Source of the DNA: Microbacterium gallinarum
Lineage (GTDB): Bacteria > Actinomycetota > Actinomycetes > Actinomycetales > Microbacteriaceae
Direction of reading: 5' to 3'
Length of the DNA stretch: 64,000 nucleotides
Assembly: GCF_014837165.1 (NCBI RefSeq)
Contig: NZ_JACSPM010000005.1
Span: 62,001-126,000, forward strand
Each line of letters starts with the position of its first letter. Within the stretch, counting starts at the first letter, position 1. Below, piece by piece: positions 1 to 8,139 of this stretch. The notes below the pieces were generated by a model. That model was not told the DNA's origin and did not search any database. It saw only the letters and a list, made by a program, of their open reading frames with translations. The position numbers and the translations under genes were made by a program.

Positions 1-2
1 CG

Positions 3-125
3 GGCGACAGCGAAGAGCTGCTCGTGCGCGACCTCGACCTGAACATGGTGCAGGAGATGCGCGACGACTGGCAGTTCTACCGCGACCGCCGGCCCGACTC
101 CTACACCCGGATCGCGAAGCCGTGA
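3..125 (+). CDS. Nitrilase-superfamily amidohydrolase, C-terminal end (partial)
   Basis: Only the last 40 codons are present; the gene begins before the window. The fragment reads in frame to TGA and contains VRDLDLNMVQEMRDDWQFYR and then RDRRPDSY. This tail looks like the C-terminus of carbon-nitrogen hydrolases of the beta-ureidopropionase / N-carbamoyl-beta-alanine amidohydrolase type. The catalytic Glu-Lys-Cys residues lie outside the window, so the assignment rests on the tail and on context. The next gene is a dihydropyrimidinase, whose product (an N-carbamoyl amino acid) is the substrate of this enzyme class. Inferred role: release of beta-alanine, CO2 and ammonia in the cytoplasm. Another nitrilase-family amidase remains possible. 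Confidence 0.6.
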   Translation, partial: GDSEELLVRDLDLNMVQEMRDDWQFYRDRRPDSYTRIAKP

Positions 126-172
126 TGCCCGCGATGCCTGCGAGCCCCCTGAGCCCTCTCACCCACTGCTCC

Positions 173-213
173 CCTGTCACGAAGTGCCGTCGAGGACGAC
201 GCTTCGTGACAGG
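173..213. repeat. Intergenic palindrome between amidohydrolase and hydantoinase genes
   Basis: CCTGTCACGAAG (173-184) and CTTCGTGACAGG (202-213) are perfect 12-base inverted arms around a 17-base loop. Short outer CTCACC/GGTGAG complementarity lies just beyond the arms. No T-run follows, so it is not a classic terminator. It may process or stabilise the transcript between the two genes, or be one member of a set of intergenic palindromes seen elsewhere in this window. Confidence 0.7.
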
Positions 214-248
214 TGAGCTTCGGGCCTCGACGAAGAAAGAGGACTGAC

Positions 249-1682
249 ATGACCACCACACTCATCACCGGCGGGACGGTCGTCTCGGCCACCGGACGCG
301 GCGAAGCGGACGTGCTCATCGACGGCGAGACGATCGCCGCCGTGCTGGCACCGGGCTCGCAGCTGCTGGGCACCGACCTGGCGGCCTCGGTCGACACCGT
401 CGTCGACGCCACCGGCAAGTACGTGATCCCGGGCGGCATCGACGCGCACACGCACATGGAGCTGCCGTTCGGCGGCACCGCGGCATCCGACACGTTCGAG
501 ACGGGCACGCGGGCCGCGGCGTGGGGCGGGACGACGTCGATCATCGATTTCGCCGTTCAGAAGTACGGCGAGCGCGTGCAGGACGGGCTCGCCGCGTGGC
601 ACGAGAAGGCCGCCGGCAACTGCGCGATCGACTACGGGTTCCACCAGATCATCGGCGGGGTCGACGACGACTCGCTCGCCGCGATGCGGGGCCTCCTCGA
701 CGAGGGCGTCTCGAGCTTCAAGCTCTTCATGGCGTACCCCGGCGTGTTCTACTCCGACGACGCGCAGGTGCTGAAGGCGATGCAGGTGTCGGCCGAGACC
801 GGCCTGCTCACGATGATGCACGCCGAGAACGGCCCCGCCATCGATGTGCTCGCCGCCCAGCTGGCCGAGGCCGGCAAGAAGGCGCCGTACTACCACGGCA
901 TCGCCCGGGCCTGGCAGATGGAGGAGGAGGCGACGCACCGTGCGATCATGCTCGCCAACCTCACCGGCGCCCCGCTGTACACGGTGCACGTGAGCGCCAA
1001 GCAGGCCGTCGACCAGATCGCGTGGGCGCGGGACCAGGGCTGGAACGTCTTCGGCGAGACCTGCCCGCAGTACCTGTACCTCTCGCTCGAGGAGCAGCTC
1101 GGCGGGTTCAGCGAGGAGTGGGGTCAGTTCGAGGGCGCGAAGTGGGTGTGCTCGACGCCGCTGCGCAGCCGCGGCGAGGGCCACCAGCATCACATGTGGC
1201 AGGCGCTGCGCACCAACGACATCCAGATGGTCTCGACCGATCACTGCCCGTTCTGCATGAAGGGCCAGAAGGAGCTCGGGCTCGACGACTTCCGCGCGAT
1301 CCCCAACGGGATCGGGTCGGTCGAGCACCGCATGGACCTCATGTACCAGGGCGTCGTGACCGGCAAGATCACCCTCGAGCGCTGGGTCGAGCTCACGAGC
1401 ACGACCCCCGCCCGGATGTTCGGCCTGTACGGCCGGAAGGGCGTCGTCCAGCCCGGCGCCGACGGCGATGTCGTGGTGTACGACCCGAACGGGCACACGA
1501 CGATCTCGGCGGCATCCCACCACATGAACATGGACCACTCCGCGTGGGAGGGATTCGAGATCGACGGCCACGTCGACACCGTGATCTCTCGCGGCAAGGT
1601 GATCGTCGACGACGGCGCCTACCTCGGGTCCGCGGGCGACGGCCGGTTCCTCAAGCGCGGCCTCTCGCAGTACCTCATCTGA
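249..1682 (+). CDS. hydA: Dihydropyrimidinase / D-hydantoinase
   Basis: A cytoplasmic cyclic amidase of 477 aa, the usual length for the family, that hydrolyses dihydropyrimidines or 5-substituted hydantoins to N-carbamoyl amino acids. The binuclear metal site is complete: HTH at 67-69 in GGIDAHTHME, the lysine that is carboxylated in this family at 158 in SSFKLFMAYPG, His191 (MMHAEN), His247 (YTVHVSAK) and Asp331 (STDHCPF). The ATG at 249 is chosen because AGAGGA lies just upstream and the protein then begins MTTTLITGGTVV as usual for hydantoinases; the open frame continues 12 codons further upstream without an initiation signal. It follows a carbamoyl amidohydrolase gene and precedes transporter and aminotransferase genes, which supports pyrimidine or hydantoin catabolism. 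Natural substrate is inferred. Confidence 0.92.
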   Translation: MTTTLITGGTVVSATGRGEADVLIDGETIAAVLAPGSQLLGTDLAASVDTVVDATGKYVIPGGIDAHTHMELPFGGTAASDTFETGTRAAAWGGTTSIIDFAVQKYGERVQDGLAAWHEKAAGNCAIDYGFHQIIGGVDDDSLAAMRGLLDEGVSSFKLFMAYPGVFYSDDAQVLKAMQVSAETGLLTMMHAENGPAIDVLAAQLAEAGKKAPYYHGIARAWQMEEEATHRAIMLANLTGAPLYTVHVSAKQAVDQIAWARDQGWNVFGETCPQYLYLSLEEQLGGFSEEWGQFEGAKWVCSTPLRSRGEGHQHHMWQALRTNDIQMVSTDHCPFCMKGQKELGLDDFRAIPNGIGSVEHRMDLMYQGVVTGKITLERWVELTSTTPARMFGLYGRKGVVQPGADGDVVVYDPNGHTTISAASHHMNMDHSAWEGFEIDGHVDTVISRGKVIVDDGAYLGSAGDGRFLKRGLSQYLI

Positions 1683-1732
1683 CGAATCTGCGTTTCGTCT
1701 CGCTTCGCTCGCCACCGACCGAAAGGCACGAC

Positions 1733-2749
1733 ATGGACTTCGGAGTCGTCCTTCAGACCAACCCACCCGCGGCGCGCACCGTGCAGCTCGCACAGCTCGC
1801 GGAGGCCCACGGCTTCAGCCACGTGTGGACCTTCGACTCGCACCTGCTGTGGGAGGAGCCGTACGTCATCCACTCGGCGATCCTCAACGCGACCAAGCGC
1901 GTGACGGTCGGCCCGTTCGTGACGAACCCGGCGACCCGGGACTGGACGGTGACGGCGTCCGTCTTCGCCACCCTCAACGAGCTGTACGGCAACCGCACGA
2001 TCTGCGGCATCGGGCGAGGCGACTCGGCGGTGCGCGTGACCAACGGCAAGCCGGTCACGATGTCCGAGCTGCGCGAGTCGATCCACGTGATCCGCGAGCT
2101 CGCGAACTCGCGGCCGGTCGAGTACAAGGGCGCGACCCTGCAGTTCCCGTGGAGCCGCGGGTCGGAGCTCGAGGTCTGGGTCGCCGCGTACGGCCCCCTT
2201 GCGCTCAAGCTCACGGGCGAAGTGGGCGACGGGTTCATCCTGCAGCTGGCGGACGTCGACATCGCCGCGTGGATGATCAAGACGGTGAGGGATGCCGCGG
2301 CCGCCGCCGGCCGCGACCCCGACGCCATCTCGTTCTGCGTCGCGGCGCCGATGTACATCGGAGACGACTGGCAGCACATGCGCGACCAGTGCCGCTGGTT
2401 CGGGGGGATGGTCGGCAACCACGTGGCCGACATCGTCGCGAAGTACGGCGAGCACGGCGCCGTGCCCGACGCCCTCACCGACTACATCGCCGGCCGCCAG
2501 GGCTACGACTACAACACCCACGGCAAGGCCGACAATGACCACGTCGACTTCGTTCCCGACGAGATCGTCGACCGGTTCTGCATCCTGGGCACCGCCGAGG
2601 AGCACATCGCCAAACTCGAGCAGCTGCGCGCTCTCGGCGTGACGCAGTTCGCCGGCTACCTCCAGCACGACAACAAGGAGGAGACGATGCGGGTGTACGG
2701 CGAGACCGTCATCCCGGCGCTCTCGGCCCACGTCACGGCGAAGGCATGA
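1733..2749 (+). CDS. LLM-class flavin-dependent oxidoreductase
   Basis: 338 aa, with the bacterial-luciferase-like TIM barrel starting MDFGVVLQTNPP and the family motif HGFSHVWTFDSH near residue 25-36. It resembles the F420-type LLM oxidoreductases that accompany hydantoinase and NMT1-type ABC transporter genes. The ATG at 1733 follows a purine-rich GAAAGGCACGAC stretch; the much longer open frame upstream overlaps the hydantoinase gene and is not used. The stop overlaps the start of the permease gene by ATGA, which implies translational coupling. Cofactor (FMN or F420) and substrate cannot be read from the sequence; a role in oxidising a pyrimidine or hydantoin derivative is inferred from the operon. 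Confidence 0.85.
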   Translation: MDFGVVLQTNPPAARTVQLAQLAEAHGFSHVWTFDSHLLWEEPYVIHSAILNATKRVTVGPFVTNPATRDWTVTASVFATLNELYGNRTICGIGRGDSAVRVTNGKPVTMSELRESIHVIRELANSRPVEYKGATLQFPWSRGSELEVWVAAYGPLALKLTGEVGDGFILQLADVDIAAWMIKTVRDAAAAAGRDPDAISFCVAAPMYIGDDWQHMRDQCRWFGGMVGNHVADIVAKYGEHGAVPDALTDYIAGRQGYDYNTHGKADNDHVDFVPDEIVDRFCILGTAEEHIAKLEQLRALGVTQFAGYLQHDNKEETMRVYGETVIPALSAHVTAKA

Positions 2750-3696
2750 CGAGCACCGCCGGCATCGAGACCCAGGTCGCCGCGCCGGGCGATCCGGCCC
2801 ATCCGGCGCGCGCCCCGCGCCCGCGCGGGCGCCGCTCCGGCCTCGCGTGGCTGTGGGGGATCGTCGGCGTCGCGGCGGTCGTGATCGTGTGGGAGCTGTA
2901 CAAGTGGCTGGCGCCCGAGGACGGCGTGATCGTCGCCGGGCTGCGCATCCTGCCGCGCACCACCGACCTGGCGATGCCCCACGTGTGGGTCATGGTGGGC
3001 CGGCTGTTCGAGCCCGTCACCCGGCAGGAGGGGTCCCCTCCGCTGTGGGGCGTCATCGCGCTCGGCGCGCTGACGACCCTGGGCATCGCGGCGGTGGGCT
3101 GGCTCGTCGGGATGATCGTGGGCTTCGCGTTCGCCCTGCTGATGCAGCGCTGGCGCCTCGCCGAGTGGGGACTGCTCCCCTGGATCATCCTCAGCCAGAC
3201 CGTGCCGCTCATCGCGTTCGCGCCGATCGTCAAGAGCTGGGGATCGCGCATCGAGATCGGCGGCTGGGAGTGGCAGGACTGGATGTCGGTCGCCTTGATC
3301 GCGTCGTACCTCGCCTTCTTCCCGATCGCCGTCGGGGCCCTGCGCGGCCTGCAGTCCCCCGACCGCATCCACACCGAGCTCATGCACACCTACGCCGCGG
3401 GGTACTGGCCCACGCTCGTGAAGCTGCGGCTGCCGGCATCCGTCCCCTACCTGCTCCCTGCGCTGAGACTCGGCGCGGCGAACGCCGTCATCGGCGCGGT
3501 CGTCGCCGAGGTCTCGACCGGCCTGCAGGGCGGCATCGGACGCCTGCTGATCCAGTTCGCCGGCCAAGCGTCGGGCGATCCGGCGAAGGCGTGGGGACCG
3601 ATCTTCGGCGCCGTCGCGCTCGGCCTGGTCGCGGCGGGCTCGGTGGCGCTGCTGGGTGTGTTCCTGAAGGACTACCGACGAGGAGAGGCGGCCTGA
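2746..3696 (+). CDS. ABC transporter permease (NMT1/SsuC-type)
   Basis: 316 aa inner-membrane permease of an importer. A basic, proline-rich N-terminus (about residues 1-35) precedes several hydrophobic segments. The BPD-type coupling region is visible around LMHTYAAGYWPTLVKLRLPA, matching the EAA loop of binding-protein-dependent permeases. It overlaps the previous gene by four bases and the ATPase gene by TGATG. With the second permease at 4574 it would form a heterodimeric channel. The permease fold is clear; the transported compound (pyrimidine or hydantoin precursor) is inferred from neighbours. Confidence 0.9.
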   Translation: MTSTAGIETQVAAPGDPAHPARAPRPRGRRSGLAWLWGIVGVAAVVIVWELYKWLAPEDGVIVAGLRILPRTTDLAMPHVWVMVGRLFEPVTRQEGSPPLWGVIALGALTTLGIAAVGWLVGMIVGFAFALLMQRWRLAEWGLLPWIILSQTVPLIAFAPIVKSWGSRIEIGGWEWQDWMSVALIASYLAFFPIAVGALRGLQSPDRIHTELMHTYAAGYWPTLVKLRLPASVPYLLPALRLGAANAVIGAVVAEVSTGLQGGIGRLLIQFAGQASGDPAKAWGPIFGAVALGLVAAGSVALLGVFLKDYRRGEAA

Positions 3697-4577
3697 TGAC
3701 CGATACGGCGACGACCACGGAGCCCGTGACCCGGGCGGCCGCGGTGAGCGTGCACGGGGCGTCGAAGGTGTTCCCTTCGAAGGCCGGCGACGTCACCGCG
3801 CTCGACGGGATCGAGCTCACGGTCGCCGAGGGCGAGTTCGTCTCGCTCATCGGACCGTCGGGATGCGGCAAGTCGACGCTGCTCCGCCTGATCGCCGACC
3901 TCGACGCGGCGACGGCCGGGTCGGTCGAGGTGTTCGGCAAGCCGGCGCATCGCGCTCGGCGCGACCAGGACTACGGCATCGCGTTCCAGCAGGCCGGACT
4001 CCTGCCGTGGCGGACGGTCGCGGCGAACATCGCCCTGCCGCTCGAGCTGCACGGCGTCGGAGCCGCCGAGCGCAAGGAGCGGGTCGCACGGCTCGCCGAG
4101 CTGGTGGGCCTCTCGGACTTCGCCGACCGGCATCCCGATCAGCTCTCCGGCGGCATGCAGCAGCGCGTCGCCATCGCGCGAGCCCTCGCCGAACAGCCGC
4201 GACTGCTGCTGATGGACGAGCCGTTCGGCGCGCTCGACGAGATGACCCGCGAGCGCATGCAGGCCGAGCTGTCGCGCATCGCTGCGGAGACGGGCGCCGC
4301 CGTGGTGTTCGTGACCCACTCGATCCCGGAGGCGGTGTTCCTGTCGGATCGCGTGGTCGTCATGTCGCCGCGCCCGGGACGGATCACCGACATCATCGAG
4401 ACGGGATTCGGAGCGGATGATCTCGGTACGCGGCGTTCGCCGCTGCTCGATCCGGCGGCCGCGATTCGCGACGAGTCGCTGCGCGAGACGCCGGCCTTCT
4501 TCGCGAAGGTCACGGCGGTGCGCGAGGCCCTGCACGGCACCCCGGCCGCCGCGCCGCGCGGAGCGGAGGAGCGATGA
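3696..4577 (+). CDS. ABC transporter ATP-binding protein
   Basis: 293 aa ATPase of the nitrate/sulfonate/taurine group. Walker A GPSGCGKST is at 53-61, the Q-loop is in FQQAGLLPW, the signature is LSGGMQQR, Walker B is LLLMDEPFGALD and the switch His is in VFVTHSI. The start ATG overlaps the preceding stop (TGATG), and the end overlaps the next permease by ATGA, so all three genes are translationally coupled. The C-terminal 60 residues extend past the core NBD, as in SsuB/TauB-like proteins. It powers uptake by the flanking permeases. Confidence 0.93.
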   Translation: MTDTATTTEPVTRAAAVSVHGASKVFPSKAGDVTALDGIELTVAEGEFVSLIGPSGCGKSTLLRLIADLDAATAGSVEVFGKPAHRARRDQDYGIAFQQAGLLPWRTVAANIALPLELHGVGAAERKERVARLAELVGLSDFADRHPDQLSGGMQQRVAIARALAEQPRLLLMDEPFGALDEMTRERMQAELSRIAAETGAAVVFVTHSIPEAVFLSDRVVVMSPRPGRITDIIETGFGADDLGTRRSPLLDPAAAIRDESLRETPAFFAKVTAVREALHGTPAAAPRGAEER

Positions 4578-5386
4578 CGACCGTGCGGCACGCGCCGCGC
4601 GCGCGGTGGAGCCCTGCCGCCGAGCGCCGCCTGCGCGTGATCGCACCCCTCGTCGTCGGCCTGCTCGGACTCGCGCTGTGGCAATTCCTGGTGACGGTCG
4701 TCGGCGTCTCGGACTACCTGCTCCCGAGCCCCGCGGCGATCCTGCAGCAGCTCGTCGAGTTCTGGCCGGCCATCCTGCAGGCGACGATCATCACCGGCAC
4801 GAACGCACTCCTCGGACTCGTGGTCGGCACGCTGCTCGCGATCCTGCTGGCTGCGCTCGCAGCCCGCTGGCGCGCGGTCGACGGGATGTCGGCGCCGATC
4901 GTGGCGTCGCTTGCGGTGGTGCCGATCGTCGCGCTCGCGCCGGTGCTCAACTCGATGTTCGGCGCCGACAGCCAGTTCGGCCGGCAGGCCATCGCGGCAC
5001 TGGCCGCGTTCGTACCGGTGTTCGTCAACACGCTCCGCGGTCTGCGCCAGACCCGGCCCGTCCACCGCGACCTGATGCACGTGTACGCGGCGTCGGGGCC
5101 GCAGACGTTCCGACTGGTCACGCTTCCCACCGCCGCGCCGTACCTGATGACCGGCATCCGGATCGCCAGCTCGCTCGCGGTGATCTCCGCGCTCGTCGCG
5201 GAGTACTTCGGCGGGCCGCGCGGGGGGCTCGGCACGTTCATCGCGACCTCCGCCGCGACGAGCGCCTATGCGCGCGCCTGGGCGTACGTCGCCGCGGCGA
5301 TCGCGCTCGGCCTCATCTTCTACCTTGCGACGGCACTGCTGGAGTGGCTCGTGCTCCGCCGCATCCCGACCGGAGGCGCCCGATGA
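4574..5386 (+). CDS. ABC transporter permease (second subunit)
   Basis: 270 aa with about six hydrophobic segments and the coupling loop around DLMHVYAASGPQTFRLVTLP. It is a diverged relative of the permease at 2746; the two probably form a heterodimer. The start overlaps the ATPase stop by ATGA. A gap of 86 bases with a small hairpin (CCTCG/CGAGG near 5406-5420) separates it from the binding-protein gene, which may let the binding protein be made in greater amount. Confidence 0.9.
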   Translation: MTTVRHAPRARWSPAAERRLRVIAPLVVGLLGLALWQFLVTVVGVSDYLLPSPAAILQQLVEFWPAILQATIITGTNALLGLVVGTLLAILLAALAARWRAVDGMSAPIVASLAVVPIVALAPVLNSMFGADSQFGRQAIAALAAFVPVFVNTLRGLRQTRPVHRDLMHVYAASGPQTFRLVTLPTAAPYLMTGIRIASSLAVISALVAEYFGGPRGGLGTFIATSAATSAYARAWAYVAAAIALGLIFYLATALLEWLVLRRIPTGGAR

Positions 5387-5472
5387 TGCGCCTCCTGGAA
5401 AGACGTCCTCGCCCTGCGAGGCCGGCAATGCACCACCGCAGCGAATCCCCGTGAGGGGACGAAAGGAACGAC

Positions 5473-6627
5473 ATGAGACACAGCACACGTCGCGCGCTCG
5501 CAACAGGCGCGTTCGCCCTGTCGGCCGCGCTCCTGCTCGCCGGATGCTCCGGCGGCGGGGACAGCCCTGACCCGAGCAGCGATCCGGACGGCGGCGAGCT
5601 GACCCCGGTCAAGCTCCAGCTCCAGTGGCTGCCGCAGGCGCAGTTCGCCGGGTACTTCGCAGCGATCGATCAGGACTACTTCGAAGAGGAGGGGCTGGAC
5701 GTCGAGATCATCCCGTCCGGCGGCGACATCGTCCCCCAGGACGCCCTGGCCAACGGCGACGTCGACTTCGCGATCGCCTGGGTGCCCAAGGTTCTCGGAT
5801 CGATCGAGGCAGGAGCCAACCTCACCGACATCGCCCAGATCTTCCAGCGCTCGGGAACGCTGCAGGTGTCGTGGGCGGACTCGGGCATCGAGTCGGTCGC
5901 CGACTTCGAGGGCAAGACGATCGGCTCGTGGGGCTTCGGAAACGAGTGGGAGATCTTCGCGGCCATGGCCGCGGAGGGACTCGACTCGACCACGGTGCAG
6001 ATCATCACGCAGGACTTCAACATGAACGCCTTCCTGCAGGGCGACATCGACGCCGCTCAAGCGATGACCTACAACGAGTACGCGCAGCTTCTCGAGACGG
6101 TGAACCCCGACACCGGCGAGCTGTACCAGCCCGAGGACTTCAACGTCATCAGCTACGAGGACACGGTCGGCGCCATGCTCCAGGACGCGATCTGGGCCGA
6201 CACCGCGCGGCTCGACAGCGACGAGGAGTATGCCGCGACGGCCGTCGCCTTCCTGAAGGCGGTCATCAAGGGCTGGGTGTACGCACGGGACAACCCGGAA
6301 GCGGCCGCCCTCCTCACGATGGAGAACGGTTCGGCGTGGGGACTGAGCCACGAGCTGTGGATGATGAACGAGACCAACAAGCTGATCTGGCCGGCCACTG
6401 ACGGCATCGGCATCATCGACGAGACGGCGTGGCAGCGCACGGTGGACGGCGCCCTGTCGGCCGTCAACGAGACCGGTGCCCATCTCATCACCCAGGAGCC
6501 GCCTGCGAGCGCCTGGTCGAACGAGTACATCCAGCAGGCGCTGGATGAGCTCGAGGCCGAGGGCATCGACCTCACCGGCGAGTCCTTCACGCCGATGAAC
6601 GTCGTCCTCGAGGAAGGCGGCAACTAG
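5473..6627 (+). CDS. NMT1/THI5-like ABC substrate-binding lipoprotein
   Basis: 384 aa extracytoplasmic receptor. The N-terminus has a basic region, a hydrophobic core and a lipobox LLAGC with the lipidated Cys at 25, then a Gly/Asp/Ser linker. The mature part starts VKLQLQWLPQAQFAGYF, the hallmark of NMT1/THI5-type proteins that bind pyrimidine-like and other small ligands. ATG at 5473 is preceded by AAAGGAA. It is the receptor for the importer encoded at 2746-5386. A pyrimidine or hydantoin ligand is inferred from the catabolic genes on both sides. Confidence 0.9.
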   Translation: MRHSTRRALATGAFALSAALLLAGCSGGGDSPDPSSDPDGGELTPVKLQLQWLPQAQFAGYFAAIDQDYFEEEGLDVEIIPSGGDIVPQDALANGDVDFAIAWVPKVLGSIEAGANLTDIAQIFQRSGTLQVSWADSGIESVADFEGKTIGSWGFGNEWEIFAAMAAEGLDSTTVQIITQDFNMNAFLQGDIDAAQAMTYNEYAQLLETVNPDTGELYQPEDFNVISYEDTVGAMLQDAIWADTARLDSDEEYAATAVAFLKAVIKGWVYARDNPEAAALLTMENGSAWGLSHELWMMNETNKLIWPATDGIGIIDETAWQRTVDGALSAVNETGAHLITQEPPASAWSNEYIQQALDELEAEGIDLTGESFTPMNVVLEEGGN

Positions 6628-6640
6628 CCGCACCCGGACG

Positions 6641-6723
6641 TTTCGTTCGCTTCGCTCGCTCAACGACCGGGATCGTCGGTTGACCCCCGGTCGTTGAGCG
6701 ACGAGCGTAGCGAGGAGACGAAA
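6641..6723. repeat. Long imperfect intergenic palindrome
   Basis: A left arm from 6641 (TTTCGTTCGCTTCGCTCG, then CTCAACGACCGGG) pairs with a right arm ending at 6723 (CCCGGTCGTTGAGCG, then bulged GAGCGTAGCGAGGAGACGAAA). The stem is about 30 base pairs with small bulges and a short loop. A half-copy (TTTCGTCTCGCTTCGCTCG) lies at 1693-1711 between two other genes of the operon, so this is a dispersed repeat unit rather than a gene-specific operator. It lies just before the Shine-Dalgarno of the aminotransferase gene and could act as an attenuator or mRNA-stability element. Confidence 0.75.
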
Positions 6724-6750
6724 ACGCACTCATCCCCCCAGGAGCACACG

Positions 6751-8085
6751 ATGTCCGACGACCTCGACGCCACGGCGAAGCAACTCGACCGCGAGCACGT
6801 CTTCCACTCGTGGTCGGCGCAGGCCGGCCTCGACCTGCCCGTCATCGCCGGCGGCTCCGGCACCGTCGTGTGGGACCACGCCGGCAACCGGATGCTCGAC
6901 TTCTCGAGCCAACTGGTCAACGTGAACATCGGGCACCAGCATCCCGCCGTCGTGGCCGCCATCCAGCAGCAGGCTGCCGAGCTCGCCACGATCGGCCCCG
7001 CGACGGCCAACCTCGCACGCGGCCGTGCCGCGCAGCGCATCCTCTCGAAGGCGCCCGAGGGCTTCGCCAAGGTCTTCTTCACCAACGGCGGCGCCGACGC
7101 GATCGAGAACGCGATCCGCATGGCGCGCCTGCACTGTGCTGCCCGAGGGGAGAGCGGCCGGGAGACGGTGCTGTCGACCTACCGCTCGTATCACGGCAAC
7201 ACCGGCGCGGCCATCGTCGCGACCGGCGACTGGCGACGGACGCCGAACCAGTACGCCCGCGGGCACGTGCACTTCTTCGGTCCCTACCTGTACCGCAGCG
7301 AGTTCTGGGCGACCACGCCCGAAGAGGAGTCGGCGCGCGCGCTGCACCACCTCGAGCGCGTGATCCAGGCCGAAGGACCCTCGACGATCGCGGCGCTGCT
7401 GCTCGAGTCGATCCCGGGCACCGCCGGCATCATGCTTCCCCCGCCCGGCTATCTCGCCGGGGTGCGCGCCCTCGCCGACAAGTACGGCATCGTGCTGATC
7501 CTCGACGAGGTGATGGCCGGCTTCGGCCGCACCGGCCGCTGGTTCGCCTTCCAGGGCTACGACGTGGTCCCCGACCTCATCACCTTCGCGAAAGGCGTCA
7601 ACTCCGGGTACGTGCCGGTCGGCGGCGTGATCATCTCCGACGCCATCTCCGCCACCTTCGACGATCGGGTCTTCCCCGGCGGCCTCACCTACTCCGGTCA
7701 CCCGCTGGCCGCGGCATCCATCGTCGCCGCCATCGACGCGATGGAGAGCGAGGGCATCGTCGAGAACGCCCGGCGGGTCGGCGCCGACGCCATCGGCCCC
7801 GGCCTGCGCGAGCTCGAGGCGAAGCACCCGCTCATCGGCGAGGTGCGCGGCGAGGGCGTCTTCTGGGCCATGGAGCTCGTCGCCGACCGCGAGACCCGCG
7901 AGCCGGTGGGCGCCGATGTGATCGGAAAGCTCAAGAAGGAACTGACGTCGAGGGGCCTCATGCCCTTCGCCGCCGACAACCGCATCCACGTGGTGCCACC
8001 CTGCGTCGTCACCGACGCGGAGGTATCGCAGGCGATGTCGATTTACGATGAAGCCTTGACGAGCGTCGAAGATGACCTCTTCTGA
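6751..8085 (+). CDS. PLP-dependent omega-type aminotransferase (class III)
   Basis: 444 aa fold-type I enzyme. The PLP lysine is K281 in LITFAKGVNSGY and the Asp that holds the pyridine nitrogen is D252 in LDEVMAGFGR. Inferred reaction: transfer of the amino group from beta-alanine or a related omega-amino acid to a keto acid, giving malonate semialdehyde for the dehydrogenase that follows. ATG at 6751 is chosen because CAGGAG sits 7-11 bases upstream; a start at 6694 would lie inside the palindrome before it. A close paralogue is encoded at 39115. Substrate preference cannot be read from the sequence. Confidence 0.9.
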   Translation: MSDDLDATAKQLDREHVFHSWSAQAGLDLPVIAGGSGTVVWDHAGNRMLDFSSQLVNVNIGHQHPAVVAAIQQQAAELATIGPATANLARGRAAQRILSKAPEGFAKVFFTNGGADAIENAIRMARLHCAARGESGRETVLSTYRSYHGNTGAAIVATGDWRRTPNQYARGHVHFFGPYLYRSEFWATTPEEESARALHHLERVIQAEGPSTIAALLLESIPGTAGIMLPPPGYLAGVRALADKYGIVLILDEVMAGFGRTGRWFAFQGYDVVPDLITFAKGVNSGYVPVGGVIISDAISATFDDRVFPGGLTYSGHPLAAASIVAAIDAMESEGIVENARRVGADAIGPGLRELEAKHPLIGEVRGEGVFWAMELVADRETREPVGADVIGKLKKELTSRGLMPFAADNRIHVVPPCVVTDAEVSQAMSIYDEALTSVEDDLF

Positions 8086-8139
8086 CGCGTGCGCGTCCTC
8101 TCACGAGGAGGGCTTCCCAATGAAGGGCAGGAACACACC

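Noticed and set aside
521..1732. Upstream extension of the LLM oxidoreductase frame by about 400 codons
   Set aside because: It overlaps the hydantoinase gene in another frame, is Arg/Pro/Ala-rich with no homology, and the protein family starts at MDFGVVLQ.
5387..5472. Possible TPP or other riboswitch before the NMT1-like gene
   Set aside because: No CUGAGA or other conserved aptamer core was found; only a small hairpin and a normal Shine-Dalgarno are present.
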